From a virus: 22,475 nt of DNA. This document shows, piece by piece, positions 1 to 8,243 of the stretch. The position numbers and the translations under genes are program-made. Within the stretch, counting starts at the first letter, position 1; each line of letters opens with the position of its first letter. The stretch is taken from the IMG/VR virus record IMGVR_UViG_3300048823_000008, positions 1 through 22,475 of that record. One strand, 5' to 3'. The notes under the pieces are model-generated. The model had not been told where the DNA came from, ran no database searches, and was given only the letters and a program-made list of their open reading frames with translations.

Positions 1-3000
1 CCGTTCCGCTTGCGATTGTTTGCGTCGTCGTGCCAGATGGCAGTGATACCCAGCCTGCACCTAGCGTATTCGTTTTAACGCTACAGCCGTTGGCTATGGT
101 GTCAATTCCGATACCTGACTGTGAGGAGCTGAGCGAAGGAAGGGAGACGGTTGAACAAGTTCCGACCGCTACAAAAGTCGGAAGATTCCCGCCCGCGCCG
201 ATAGTTATTGGCCCCGGAACTTCGATTCCGGAAGCGTCACCAATTTGCGAGCGGATGTAATAAGGGCTAACAACCTCGCTCCCAGCTAGATTAGAAGTTA
301 AAGTTGTGGTAATCGGAACAGACGTAGACGATCCGGTAACCGTTGTGTTTGTCGCAACGAAGTACAGTTGAAAGTCCTGATCAGCGCCGATACCGGAAGG
401 CTTATCAGCATTAAATAGAGCGATGAGCAGCGGGTCACCTACTACAGCGTTCCACGAACCGCTAGAAAGCTCGAGAGGAATCGACGTAGCCCCAGAACTT
501 GCGCCCGCGCTCGCTACCTGTAATAAAGCAGTTGGCGGGGAAGAAGCGCTGACTTGCGCTCCGCCACGCACTCCGGGAATATCAGCACCCGTAACGCCTA
601 TCGGTCCAGAACGGTTTTTCCACGCATCACGTTGCGCGCCTTGAAAGCTTCCTGTCTGTGCGGGGTTCGCAGTAGTTGACTGCCAGCGCCCGATCTGCGT
701 CTGGTGCCCTGCTAAAGCTGTACCGAACACTTGGCCATAAGGGAAGCTGCTGGTGTATGTGTAAGTTCCCGTAAATGCGCTGCACGAACAATTGAAAGTA
801 ACGGTGCTAGTCGGACGGCTTGGAGAAGTTCCGGTGACCACGAAAGGCACACCGTTCAATGCCGAAGCGCCGCCAGTGATGCCTGTAAATTCAAATGTTT
901 CTCCCGTCGCCCAGCTTAGGTTATTGACTGGGGAAAGAATCGTTGCGATAGCGGATGAAGTACTAACAACGATCTGTGTTACCGCTTGCTCGTCTCCTTC
1001 CACAGTGTCATATAACCCAGATGCCGGGTCATTGGTGAATGTGTATGATGGAGAGGCGCTCGTACCGTTCGGTCCTTGAAGCGGGAAGCTAGCCGTAATT
1101 GGACCGCAGCCGGTCGCGTTACCGTTCGGCAAGATACCGAGCGGAGCGAAACCTGACGCGCACAAAGTCGGAGTTGCCGCCAGCTGAGTCGCCGTACCAG
1201 CATTCCCAGTTGTGCTGTTGGAGATTGTTCCTGTCTGCGCAATAAGCTGTTTTGACGAGTTGGTGCCAAGAACCACCGCGCTCACTGGGATCGCAGCGCC
1301 TTGGATCTGTGCGACGGTTGGATTCGGCAATGTCCCGGACAAGTCTCCGCCCGCTGTGCTGCTGATAAATGCGCCAGCGCCGAAGGCGGTGCCGCCCGAT
1401 TTTGTGCAAGTTATTCCACCGGAAGCGGAGCGGGTACAATCGCCCGACATCGAAACGGCAGCATACGCAGTTCCGCCTGAGTTTCCAACTAAATCCTGAC
1501 CAGCGGAAGGCGTTGTGTTCGGAACGATACTCGCGATCGTCTGCGCAGCATTCGTAACGTTTCCCAATCCGACTTCAGCGGCAGTCAACCCTACGACCGT
1601 TCCGCTAAAGGTTGGCGACGTGGCGAGCACCGCATTACCAGAGCCTGTTGTGTTTATGCCTTGAATTGAAGTCGGTCCAGTCCACTGCGCTAACTGCCCG
1701 TTCGTAGGCGATCCAACGTTACTAACGTTGCCCGCGCCCGCTGGTGTGTAGTAGCCCTGTACGCCACCGGATACGCCCCAGAACGTGCCGTTTCCACCTG
1801 TACTCTGAATGGCGACTGCTGTAGCCGCATTGCCCGTCGTATTCTGGTTGAGCGTCGGGAAGTTCGTCAATAGCGCTGCGCTGACGCTAGGAAGTTGCCC
1901 GGAGCTATTGAGTTGCACGACATTGTTCGGGGCAACGCCAAGCGTACCGAAAGCCGCCGTACCGAAAGCCTGCCCATTCGTCTTGGTGCATGTGATACTT
2001 CCAGAAACAGAGATCGTACAATCGCCGCTGAGCGTTTGCGGAGTGTACGCGCTGGAATTGTTTCCAAGTGGAAGTTGCGCCGCTGCTGGGGAAGTATTCG
2101 GGTAGAGCGACGCGTAAGCTTGCAAATTGTTCGTGAGATTGCCAAGTCCAACCTCGTCCGCAGTGATTCCACTGACGCTCCCAGTGAAAGTGCAACCAGC
2201 GACCGGGCAGTAGCTCAGGTTCTTCACATATGCTGTGGTCGCCAACTTCGTACTGGTGTCTCCGGTCGATTGCGTCGGAGCCGTTGGATTGCCAGTGAAA
2301 GCCGGTGAACTCAGCAACGCCAGCGCGCTGATCTGGATGCTGCTATCAGAAATCGCTTTGCCGGTGCTCGATCCGAAGATCGCAACATCATTCGCCGTCG
2401 AACTTCCCGGACCGGTGACGTTGCCGGTACCGACACCGTAGTTCTGCTCTTGGACCCAAGCGGTCGTGGCCACCTTGGCTGAATTGTCCGACGAGCCCGG
2501 AGTCGGAGCGGTTGGTGTTCCAGTCAAAGCTGGAGAAATCAAGGGTGCTAGTGTTTGCAGGTAATTCCATAAGTCAGTCTGGCTGCTGAGCGTTCCGCTG
2601 ATCGTCCCCCACGCGCCGCCGCCCGGCGTTTGACATACCCACTGCGAGCCATTCCACACCAGGCCCTGCCCTGAAGCCGAGCAACCCACCAAGCTAAGAC
2701 TTAGCGTTCCGGTCGATCCACCACCTTGCAGTCCGCTACCTGAAGCCGTTGTAACACCCGCGATGCCGCCGGTACCGACGCCACAAAGCAATGCTCCAGT
2801 CCCGGCGGCGATTCCGATCGCTACTAGTCCAGACGGACAAGATTGCGCATACAGACCGCCAAGAGAAAACTGTTGCGGCGTGGACAACTGCGCGGTGATC
2901 ACTGAGGGATTCGTTGGCGCGTACTGATCGTAATTACATGTCCCTGATGAGCACCATGAATTAGCGGTCTGCGGCTGCACGCAGTTCGATCCATTCTGCG

Positions 3001-3340
3001 GTGGAGAAACAATCTGCCCGCTTGAATTTTCAATCGTGACCGCGAAGCAAACGTTCATCGGATTTGTAAGACTGACGTTCGGCAACTGACATCCACCGCT
3101 GATCGCTCCGTTGACAACAGAACAGACAGTCGGGAAAGTGATCTGTTGTCCGCCGCCGCCGACTTGATATCCAACCGGGTTCCCATTGGAATCGACTGCC
3201 TGCCAGATCATGCTTCCAGCGGGCAAGAGTCCGCCACCCGCGTTGTAGATACTGGACGCGGTGACCGTCATGAAGTTTTGAGCGAGAGCCAGCGTGGAGA
3301 TTGCGAGCAGCAAGAGATGCGCGAAAAGTATTTTCTTCAT
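1..3340 (-). CDS. Very large tail fibre with N-terminal signal peptide (over 1,110 aa, C-terminus outside window)
   Basis: I translated the minus strand from the ATG at 3340; the frame stays open to the left edge (1,113 codons). Residues 1-21 (MKKILFAHLLLLAIS, then TLALAQ) form a clear Sec signal peptide. The body is a phage fibre. SPALTGTPTAPT...KVATTAWV (from residue 269) and SPAFTGNPTAPT...KLATTAYV (from 345) are fibre repeats, and VGLGNLTN (near 396) and VGLGNVTN (near 589) are the fibre-shaft motif. A SGDCT ... ITCTK unit occurs at about 438 and 632, giving a unit of about 193 residues duplicated. Residues 788-863 carry an LNG-type beta module. About 20 cysteines are spread over the chain. 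It follows the short fibre gene by 5 bases. No strong ribosome site is visible. The C-terminal tip is not in the window. Confidence 0.85.
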   Translation of the reverse strand, partial: MKKILFAHLLLLAISTLALAQNFMTVTASSIYNAGGGLLPAGSMIWQAVDSNGNPVGYQVGGGGQQITFPTVCSVVNGAISGGCQLPNVSLTNPMNVCFAVTIENSSGQIVSPPQNGSNCVQPQTANSWCSSGTCNYDQYAPTNPSVITAQLSTPQQFSLGGLYAQSCPSGLVAIGIAAGTGALLCGVGTGGIAGVTTASGSGLQGGGSTGTLSLSLVGCSASGQGLVWNGSQWVCQTPGGGAWGTISGTLSSQTDLWNYLQTLAPLISPALTGTPTAPTPGSSDNSAKVATTAWVQEQNYGVGTGNVTGPGSSTANDVAIFGSSTGKAISDSSIQISALALLSSPAFTGNPTAPTQSTGDTSTKLATTAYVKNLSYCPVAGCTFTGSVSGITADEVGLGNLTNNLQAYASLYPNTSPAAAQLPLGNNSSAYTPQTLSGDCTISVSGSITCTKTNGQAFGTAAFGTLGVAPNNVVQLNSSGQLPSVSAALLTNFPTLNQNTTGNAATAVAIQSTGGNGTFWGVSGGVQGYYTPAGAGNVSNVGSPTNGQLAQWTGPTSIQGINTTGSGNAVLATSPTFSGTVVGLTAAEVGLGNVTNAAQTIASIVPNTTPSAGQDLVGNSGGTAYAAVSMSGDCTRSASGGITCTKSGGTAFGAGAFISSTAGGDLSGTLPNPTVAQIQGAAIPVSAVVLGTNSSKQLIAQTGTISNSTTGNAGTATQLAATPTLCASGFAPLGILPNGNATGCGPITASFPLQGPNGTSASPSYTFTNDPASGLYDTVEGDEQAVTQIVVSTSSAIATILSPVNNLSWATGETFEFTGITGGASALNGVPFVVTGTSPSRPTSTVTFNCSCSAFTGTYTYTSSFPYGQVFGTALAGHQTQIGRWQSTTANPAQTGSFQGAQRDAWKNRSGPIGVTGADIPGVRGGAQVSASSPPTALLQVASAGASSGATSIPLELSSGSWNAVVGDPLLIALFNADKPSGIGADQDFQLYFVATNTTVTGSSTSVPITTTLTSNLAGSEVVSPYYIRSQIGDASGIEVPGPITIGAGGNLPTFVAVGTCSTVSLPSLSSSQSGIGIDTIANGCSVKTNTLGAGWVSLPSGTTTQTIASGT
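1300..2164 (-). repeat. Duplicated fibre-shaft unit (about 193 aa period)
   Basis: In the large fibre, TADEVGLGNLTN (residue 393, first base at 2164) and TAAEVGLGNVTN (residue 586, first base at 1585) are 193 residues apart. SGDCTISVSGSITCTK (residue 438) and SGDCTRSASGGITCTK (residue 632) are 194 apart. Each copy continues with an AFG(T/A)(A/G)AF segment. The unit therefore reads VGLGN ... LGN(N/S)S ... SGDCT ... ITCTK ... AFG, repeated twice with many substitutions. The right border is approximate. Confidence 0.7.
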
Positions 3341-3345
3341 GGATT

Positions 3346-3984
3346 TTAGTGTCCAATCGCAATAACCATTGGCGTTGTTTCTGTACTATCAACGAGCCCG
3401 ATAAGCTGCCATGTTACTAGTTGTCCGGTTCGAGTCGGAGAACCTACGGTTTGCCACACTCCGTCAACGTGATTACTCGTGGATGCGATCTGCGTCGTTA
3501 CTATGGCGAACAGACATGCAGTCGCAAATTCAACGGGGAACGTTACCGTTTCTGTGTAAGGATCGCCGCCCACATTAGCCGGGATTGACGATCCGGCAAC
3601 CCACTGAATCGTGAATCCACCGAAGAATGTCGGCAGCTTCAAGTATCCGTTCGTGCCAGTGCTGAAAAATCCATTCAAGTCTGCATTGGTTAGGATGTTA
3701 GCGAATATCGCCGCCAGCGCAGTTACCGCTGTACTTGGACTAACAAGACCCGGATCTTGCGACGGAGATCCATCCAGCACGTTGTAACCTTTGCTAGATA
3801 AAGCCAATGCCAGCGCTGCGATGAATGTCGAGTACTGATAATCCTTTTTGTTCAGGATAACCGAAGCTAAAATTGCATCGGTGAGAATCCCATTTTCTCG
3901 CTGCGGGTCTGAGGCGTAAGTCGAGTCCGTCTCTTGATTCGCTGCGCCCGGATTGACTTGAATAAAATTCGTTGAGCCTGACAT
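3346..3984 (-). CDS. Tail fibre protein with gp53-like C-terminal domain (212 aa)
   Basis: An AGGAG lies about eight bases before the ATG. The N-terminus (STNFIQVNPGAANQETDSTY, ASDPQRENGILTDAILASVI, YQYSTFIAALALALSSKGYN) is a conserved baseplate-attachment region in short fibre proteins of contractile phages (NFLQVNP ... Q-ETDAxYxxDxxRxxG ... K-x-x-YQxSTFIxALxQALxxKG). Residues 115-212 (GYLKLPTFFGGFTIQW ... TVTFPVEFATACLFAIVTTQ ... MVIAIGH) match the gp53-like fibre tip: GYxKLPxxxGGxIIQWG, FPxxFPxxCxxV, then xxIAIG(Y/H). It lacks a signal peptide, unlike the next gene. A receptor-contacting role is inferred from the tip domain. Confidence 0.8.
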   Translation of the reverse strand: MSGSTNFIQVNPGAANQETDSTYASDPQRENGILTDAILASVILNKKDYQYSTFIAALALALSSKGYNVLDGSPSQDPGLVSPSTAVTALAAIFANILTNADLNGFFSTGTNGYLKLPTFFGGFTIQWVAGSSIPANVGGDPYTETVTFPVEFATACLFAIVTTQIASTSNHVDGVWQTVGSPTRTGQLVTWQLIGLVDSTETTPMVIAIGH

Positions 3985-3996
3985 GGAAATCTCCTT

Positions 3997-5838
3997 TTAG
4001 ACGGCGTGACCAAGGTCTGCGCCAGCGATGAAAGCATTATTGAGATCGGCACCGAATACCGGCAGTTCTGCATACTCAAAGATATAAAGAACACCTTGAG
4101 GACGCGGCAAGATCAAGTCGTTGATGATCATCTGCTCTTGGATCGGAGTCAATGTACCGCCAGTAAGTAATACATCGACGGTCATATTGGCATTATCGAT
4201 AAGAATGATGCCAGAACCCGGAAAGAGAGAATTCAGCATCGCGTAGATCGAATCTATCTGACCATTGAATTGGTTGCGATCGATCTTTGCGAGTAATGCT
4301 GTGATGTAATCCGCATCATCTAACGTTGAACTTGGCGGCGTCAAGGAAGTGACTTTTGCTCCGACGCCATGTGGATGAACGAAATTTGCGGTAAACGAAA
4401 CACCCGGAACGTAGCTGATAATATCGACTGTTTCCGTGGTGCTTCCAGCCCCTTCAGCCGTAACGACTACTTGAAGTGGGACATACATGCCGGACGTGGC
4501 CATGTTTCCAGGCGGGGCCGATGTCGCGGAAAGAGGTTGAATATCTGCCACGACCGCACTCCCAGCAGCAACCGCGCTACTTAGCGACGTACTAACTCCC
4601 GGCTGAAATGGTAAAGTTCGATTGAACCCGACAATCGTTCCAATGATGTCCAATTGCGGTCCAGCGGCTATCGTTGTATCCGGCGGCTGGCCGGATATCG
4701 CAGGGTATCCCGGTGCAACCGCTGGAACTCCAGCCAGACTGAATTGCTGATAAAGCTGCTGTGTACACGCAAACAAATCCACTGCCACAATGAGCAGAGA
4801 CGAGAGCCAAGCATAGAGATTTGGAGCGTTCTGGTATTCACTCGTCAGAAGCGATAAATAATAAAGCGGCAGAACAAATTCCTGAAGCTGAACATAGCCC
4901 ACAGTCGTTAAATCGAATTCAGCGCCGCTACCAGTTCCGCCCGTAGCCGGAACGTCGTCAGCCGTGCTATAACCCTCTCCGGCTGCGATGATCTGTACGG
5001 AGCCAATTGCATTGGGACTAAAATACGCTACTGCGGTCACCAAAATGAGGCAGCCACTGGCAGAACCTTGAGTCGGAGTGAGCACGTCGCCAACGGAGTA
5101 ATCTTCTCCGCCGTCAGCAATGGATACACTTGTTACTCCGCCTACAAGTCCAGAGTCGAACGCTAGAAGTGGAGCATAGACAGGATTGCCGTTTTGCGTA
5201 AGTCTGTAGTTGCTTATTTCCCAAGTAGTCTGTGATGGCTCTCCTGGTGTGACCGGAGTAAACCCAGACGGAAGGAAGCCGACGAAATAAGTTGAACTAG
5301 GCGGAAAAGCGTTTACGACGCTAGCGCCAGCGGCATACCCGTATGCTAGGTTTGCCGTAAAGGATACGCCCGTATCGACCGCTTGGATTACTTCGTCCGT
5401 GCCCGGAGAGCTACCAGAAATGTTGATAGTCTCGCCGACAAGCATGTCGGTTGTATTGTCAACAGGAATAACTTGACTATTGCCGTGAAAAACATTCTCA
5501 GTAGTTAATGCGTTTACTATTCCAACGGTCCCTACATAGGCGCACTGAGTTTGCACGACCATCGTCGCAGCGCCAGTCGGGACTTGATAGGTGAAAGTGT
5601 AGTTATGCCATCCATTGTCGGTATTTGGTGGGGCAATAAGGATCGCTCCGTAACTTGTCTCTTGTAACGCATCCCAAAAATAGACAGCGATAAACGGCTG
5701 CATCCCTCCAGCGACGAAACGAATCGAAGCAGTGAACGCGATCACGTCGCCGGGCGAACAAGGGAATGCCGCAGACTGTGCCCCGATGTTTTTATCGGGT
5801 GCAGAAAGGTTGATCACATTGAATTGCGGAGCAGCCAT
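3997..5838 (-). CDS. DUF2612-type tail protein with several inserted beta modules (613 aa)
   Basis: The C-terminal residues 505-590 (LDDADYITALLAKIDRNQF, G-IDSIYAMLNSLFPG, IILIDNANMTVDVLL, LILPRPQGVLYIFEY) are characteristic of the DUF2612 family, encoded after baseplate J. Its N-terminal part at about 315-412 (SEYQNAPNLYAWLSS, GPQLDIIGTIVGFNRTL) is separated from it by an insert of about 90 residues. Residues 1-115 look like a jelly-roll carbohydrate-binding-type domain (DNGWHNYTFTYQVPTGAATM). Residues 123-180 and about 440-505 both carry a VSFTAN ... GA-x-V ... PPSST module. Residues 233-313 carry the GYxVGD repeat that is also in the sheath. The protein probably links baseplate and fibres and is unusually decorated. 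The C-terminal FGADLNNAFIAGADLGHAV is pentapeptide-like. Confidence 0.78.
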   Translation of the reverse strand: MAAPQFNVINLSAPDKNIGAQSAAFPCSPGDVIAFTASIRFVAGGMQPFIAVYFWDALQETSYGAILIAPPNTDNGWHNYTFTYQVPTGAATMVVQTQCAYVGTVGIVNALTTENVFHGNSQVIPVDNTTDMLVGETINISGSSPGTDEVIQAVDTGVSFTANLAYGYAAGASVVNAFPPSSTYFVGFLPSGFTPVTPGEPSQTTWEISNYRLTQNGNPVYAPLLAFDSGLVGGVTSVSIADGGEDYSVGDVLTPTQGSASGCLILVTAVAYFSPNAIGSVQIIAAGEGYSTADDVPATGGTGSGAEFDLTTVGYVQLQEFVLPLYYLSLLTSEYQNAPNLYAWLSSLLIVAVDLFACTQQLYQQFSLAGVPAVAPGYPAISGQPPDTTIAAGPQLDIIGTIVGFNRTLPFQPGVSTSLSSAVAAGSAVVADIQPLSATSAPPGNMATSGMYVPLQVVVTAEGAGSTTETVDIISYVPGVSFTANFVHPHGVGAKVTSLTPPSSTLDDADYITALLAKIDRNQFNGQIDSIYAMLNSLFPGSGIILIDNANMTVDVLLTGGTLTPIQEQMIINDLILPRPQGVLYIFEYAELPVFGADLNNAFIAGADLGHAV

Positions 5839-5839
5839 C

Positions 5840-7108
5840 TTAGGAATTCACCACGATATTCCCGCTCACGCCTTGTGCTGTGTACATCGGCCATTGCATT
5901 GTTATGTCAACAGAACCAGAAGGTGATGCGGTAGTTCCCAGCAGCAAAGGTGAGGTGATATCGAAAATCGGCGCATTCAGTGGACCGGCGACCGACATCA
6001 CTGCCGCGACCAGCGCTGACTGAGAAACAGTCTGGCCAATGCTCAAGCTGTTCAAGTAAGAAACGATAGCCGCTGTAATCGCGGCGAGCGTCCCAGCACC
6101 GAAAGCGTTCGTCAATGGATTGACGGTTACAGTAACATAGATCGGAATATAGACCGGCGGATAGAAATACACTGCAAAGGTTTGACCGCTGTCCGGATCA
6201 GTGACATACGTCGCTGGCGGAGTAGGAACGTTCGGATTACTTCCGCTGCCGGTGTAAGGAGAATCGTTGATTCCGCAGCCGATGCCCTTATTGAAATAGA
6301 TAGCATCCGCAATATCTTGCGCGTTGCCGCCTTCGACGATAGCTGTCAATGAGTGCGCCGGTCCAAACCATGTTGGATCGCCTGACGCAATCGGCCAAGC
6401 CGTCAACGGGCTGCCAGTTGGGTTCTCCATGGTCAACTGGCGGGTCACTCCAGCGAGCGAAAGAATATCTGCAATCGTTCCGGCGAGCAAAGTGCTAGAC
6501 GGTTGTTCTGTCGATACTGATTGGCGGGTACGCAACTGGGTATCTGTCTCGACTGGGTTTCCGGCTGTGGCGGCTGCGGAGTTGCTGACACCAGTCCAGC
6601 CGGACGTTGGCGTCGCGATAGCAAAGCCATTGATCGGCGCATTGACATTTCCCACTACTTCACAAGTGACAATGACGGTCACCGTGCCACCGCTTCCAAT
6701 AATCGTGGGTGACGGGAGATCCCATAAGTATCCCTGTCCCGGAACAGTATCGACGACCGATCCATTGGTAATTACGATTCCAGCGGTGCCTGCCACTACA
6801 ATCGAGCATGTCGAATAGGATGGAGCCTCGCGAGCCAATCCGTTAAACACTACATCGATATCGAGTGCTCCGCCGACCGCTGTCGCTGGCGAAATATTGC
6901 TATAAGCGAGTTGCAACCCATTGGACTGATCGCTCATCGAGAGAGCAAGGATGCTCAGCATCTGGTAGTCAGGCGAATCGATACCAAGATATACGCCGGG
7001 TCCATAGATTGCCTGAAAGTTTGTAATCAGCAATGCAAGAATTGCCTGATACGAAGGAATAGAAAGGCCAGCCGGTCCGATGGACGGCGGAAAATAAACG
7101 CTTCCCAT
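5840..7108 (-). CDS. Baseplate J-like wedge protein (422 aa)
   Basis: Recognised by the N-terminal SIPSYQAILALLITNFQAIYG, DSPDYQMLSILALSMSDQSN, TAVGGALDIDVVFNGLAREA and SYSTCSIVVAGTAG core. Next come the T-V-x-V-x-x-x-G-N-V-N-A-P-I-N strand and the ETDTQLRTRQSVSTEQPSST helix, where the E-(T/S)-D-x-x-x-R-x-R motif is typical. Later parts include GPAHSLTAIVEGGNAQDIAD, IYFNKGIGCG and FFYP-like VYFYPPVYIPIYVTVTV, then a helix-rich end (AITAAIVSYLNSLSIGQTVS) and DITMQWPMYTAQ. J-type proteins form the wedge arms of the baseplate that move when the tail contracts. The stop is one base from the next start. Confidence 0.87.
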   Translation of the reverse strand: MGSVYFPPSIGPAGLSIPSYQAILALLITNFQAIYGPGVYLGIDSPDYQMLSILALSMSDQSNGLQLAYSNISPATAVGGALDIDVVFNGLAREAPSYSTCSIVVAGTAGIVITNGSVVDTVPGQGYLWDLPSPTIIGSGGTVTVIVTCEVVGNVNAPINGFAIATPTSGWTGVSNSAAATAGNPVETDTQLRTRQSVSTEQPSSTLLAGTIADILSLAGVTRQLTMENPTGSPLTAWPIASGDPTWFGPAHSLTAIVEGGNAQDIADAIYFNKGIGCGINDSPYTGSGSNPNVPTPPATYVTDPDSGQTFAVYFYPPVYIPIYVTVTVNPLTNAFGAGTLAAITAAIVSYLNSLSIGQTVSQSALVAAVMSVAGPLNAPIFDITSPLLLGTTASPSGSVDITMQWPMYTAQGVSGNIVVNS

Positions 7109-7536
7109 TACGATGGTACCCCCTGTGCTGGCGGTGTCGGGAAATTGATCGGTATAGTACCGAAGGATGTTTGCACGCTCGCATTGAAGCTGAATGTGCG
7201 CGAGCCGGTATTAAAACTGAACTGAACATTGCTGAGCGCGATCACGTATGGCACGCTGAGAATGATCTGCTGAAGACTGTTAGCAATTTGCTGTTGGAGC
7301 GTCGTGTTGCCGCCCGGACCGCTTTGCCCAATCATCTGCTGGAACAGCGGAGTTCCAGCTAAGATCGACTCCCACCATTCGCCTTGAAGCAAAAGCAGGC
7401 GGGTGTAGATTGCTTGCGCTACGGCAGCGGTGCCACTCAGGAAGTTGCGCGATCCTTGCCCCCACTGCGGATCGTTGTACGCTGATCCGTTTTGGCGATA
7501 AGTGAAAATTGAAGGAGAAAGCGGCTGACTGCTCAT
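7108..7536 (-). CDS. Baseplate wedge protein, gp25/W-like (142 aa)
   Basis: The protein contains YNDPQWGQGSRNFLSGTAAV, AQAIYTRLLLLQGEWWESIL, GTPLFQQMIGQSGPGG, LQQQIANSLQQIILSVPYVI and FSFNTGSRTFSFNASVQTSF, GTIPINF. The order (D-x-x-GD/WGQ start, A-x-A-I-x-T-R-L-x-L-x-x-GEW(W/F)xDxxxGxP ... I-x-x-x-I-x-x-VxGV ... F-x-V-x-T-x-F-G) is that of gp25/W-like baseplate wedge proteins. These start sheath assembly and contact baseplate J. It lies directly before the J gene and its stop overlaps that start by one base (TAATG). Confidence 0.83.
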   Translation of the reverse strand: MSSQPLSPSIFTYRQNGSAYNDPQWGQGSRNFLSGTAAVAQAIYTRLLLLQGEWWESILAGTPLFQQMIGQSGPGGNTTLQQQIANSLQQIILSVPYVIALSNVQFSFNTGSRTFSFNASVQTSFGTIPINFPTPPAQGVPS

Positions 7537-8243
7537 GGGATAGGCGGACCTGTGTCTCCAGAAATTGTTCCGCCGGTATGGGTATGACTTTGAAGCGTAC
7601 CGGCAATGTCGTCCACGGTTACAGTGTCGTTCAGTGCTACCGGACCATTGAAAGTTGCTGTCTTGCTGGCCACAACCGTGATGTCATCGTTGAAAGTTAC
7701 CGGACCGGTGAATTCGATACCGCTCGCGCTCAGCGAAATCTTGACTGCGCCATCCAGCGTCCGGAGTTCCGCCGCTGTCGTGCTGTAATCGCTGATCTTG
7801 TTCGGCTGCGACCAAATCCCGAAGATTGCGATCCCATCCGACAAGTCATGGCGGCGCTTGTCGAGTTGGACATTGTTTGAATCGCCAGACTGCCACCATG
7901 CGTCGAAGCACATGTCATTGAAAATCACCAAGCATTCGTCGCCTTCCTGAATCGGCATCGTCAGGACAAACGGTCCAGCGAGAGGGAAAATGACAGGAAT
8001 CTTTCCGAATGGCTTCGTCCACGGCATGTTGGTCGGAGTCGGGACGCCGTCCACATTCTGGTAAACCTGCTCCATGACAGCGGGCAACACGCTGACGGTT
8101 TGCGTCGCCGCATCGAACGCTTGCACGATGCAAATCATGGCTACGCGTGTCTTGCAAAGCATCTGCTTGACATATGTGGCGTGCTGGTCTTCCGGCAATC
8201 CAAGACGCTGCGTAATTGAGATGTTGCTGAGAGGTGTACTCAT
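7533..8243 (-). CDS. Central spike, gp138/gpV-like, with HxH tip (236 aa)
   Basis: Residues 30-130 form an OB-type domain: FDAATQTVSVLPAVMEQVYQ, KIPVIFPLAGPFVLTMPI, GDECLVIFNDMCFDAWWQSG and LSDGIAIFGIWSQPN. This is the Gp138_N signature, with PVxFPxxxGxxLTxPIxxGDxxLVIFxxRxxDxWWQSG. It is followed by a narrow beta-helical stretch (VTFNDDITV, KTATFNGPVALND, TVTVDD) and ends SHTHTGGTISGDTGPPIP. His220 and His222 form the HxH motif that binds a metal ion at the spike tip in P2 gpV and phi92 gp138. The trimer would pierce the outer membrane, which implies a diderm host. Coupled by ATGA overlaps on both sides. Confidence 0.88.
   Translation of the reverse strand: MSTPLSNISITQRLGLPEDQHATYVKQMLCKTRVAMICIVQAFDAATQTVSVLPAVMEQVYQNVDGVPTPTNMPWTKPFGKIPVIFPLAGPFVLTMPIQEGDECLVIFNDMCFDAWWQSGDSNNVQLDKRRHDLSDGIAIFGIWSQPNKISDYSTTAAELRTLDGAVKISLSASGIEFTGPVTFNDDITVVASKTATFNGPVALNDTVTVDDIAGTLQSHTHTGGTISGDTGPPIP

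Noticed and set aside
1-3000. Several plus-strand and alternative-frame ORFs of 60-137 residues near the left end
   Set aside because: The long open minus-strand fibre frame explains the whole region, and its fibre motifs leave no doubt about the coding frame.
6324-6818. 164-residue plus-strand ORF opposite baseplate J
   Set aside because: Antisense shadow of a confidently identified gene. Its proline/valine-rich composition mirrors the opposite strand.
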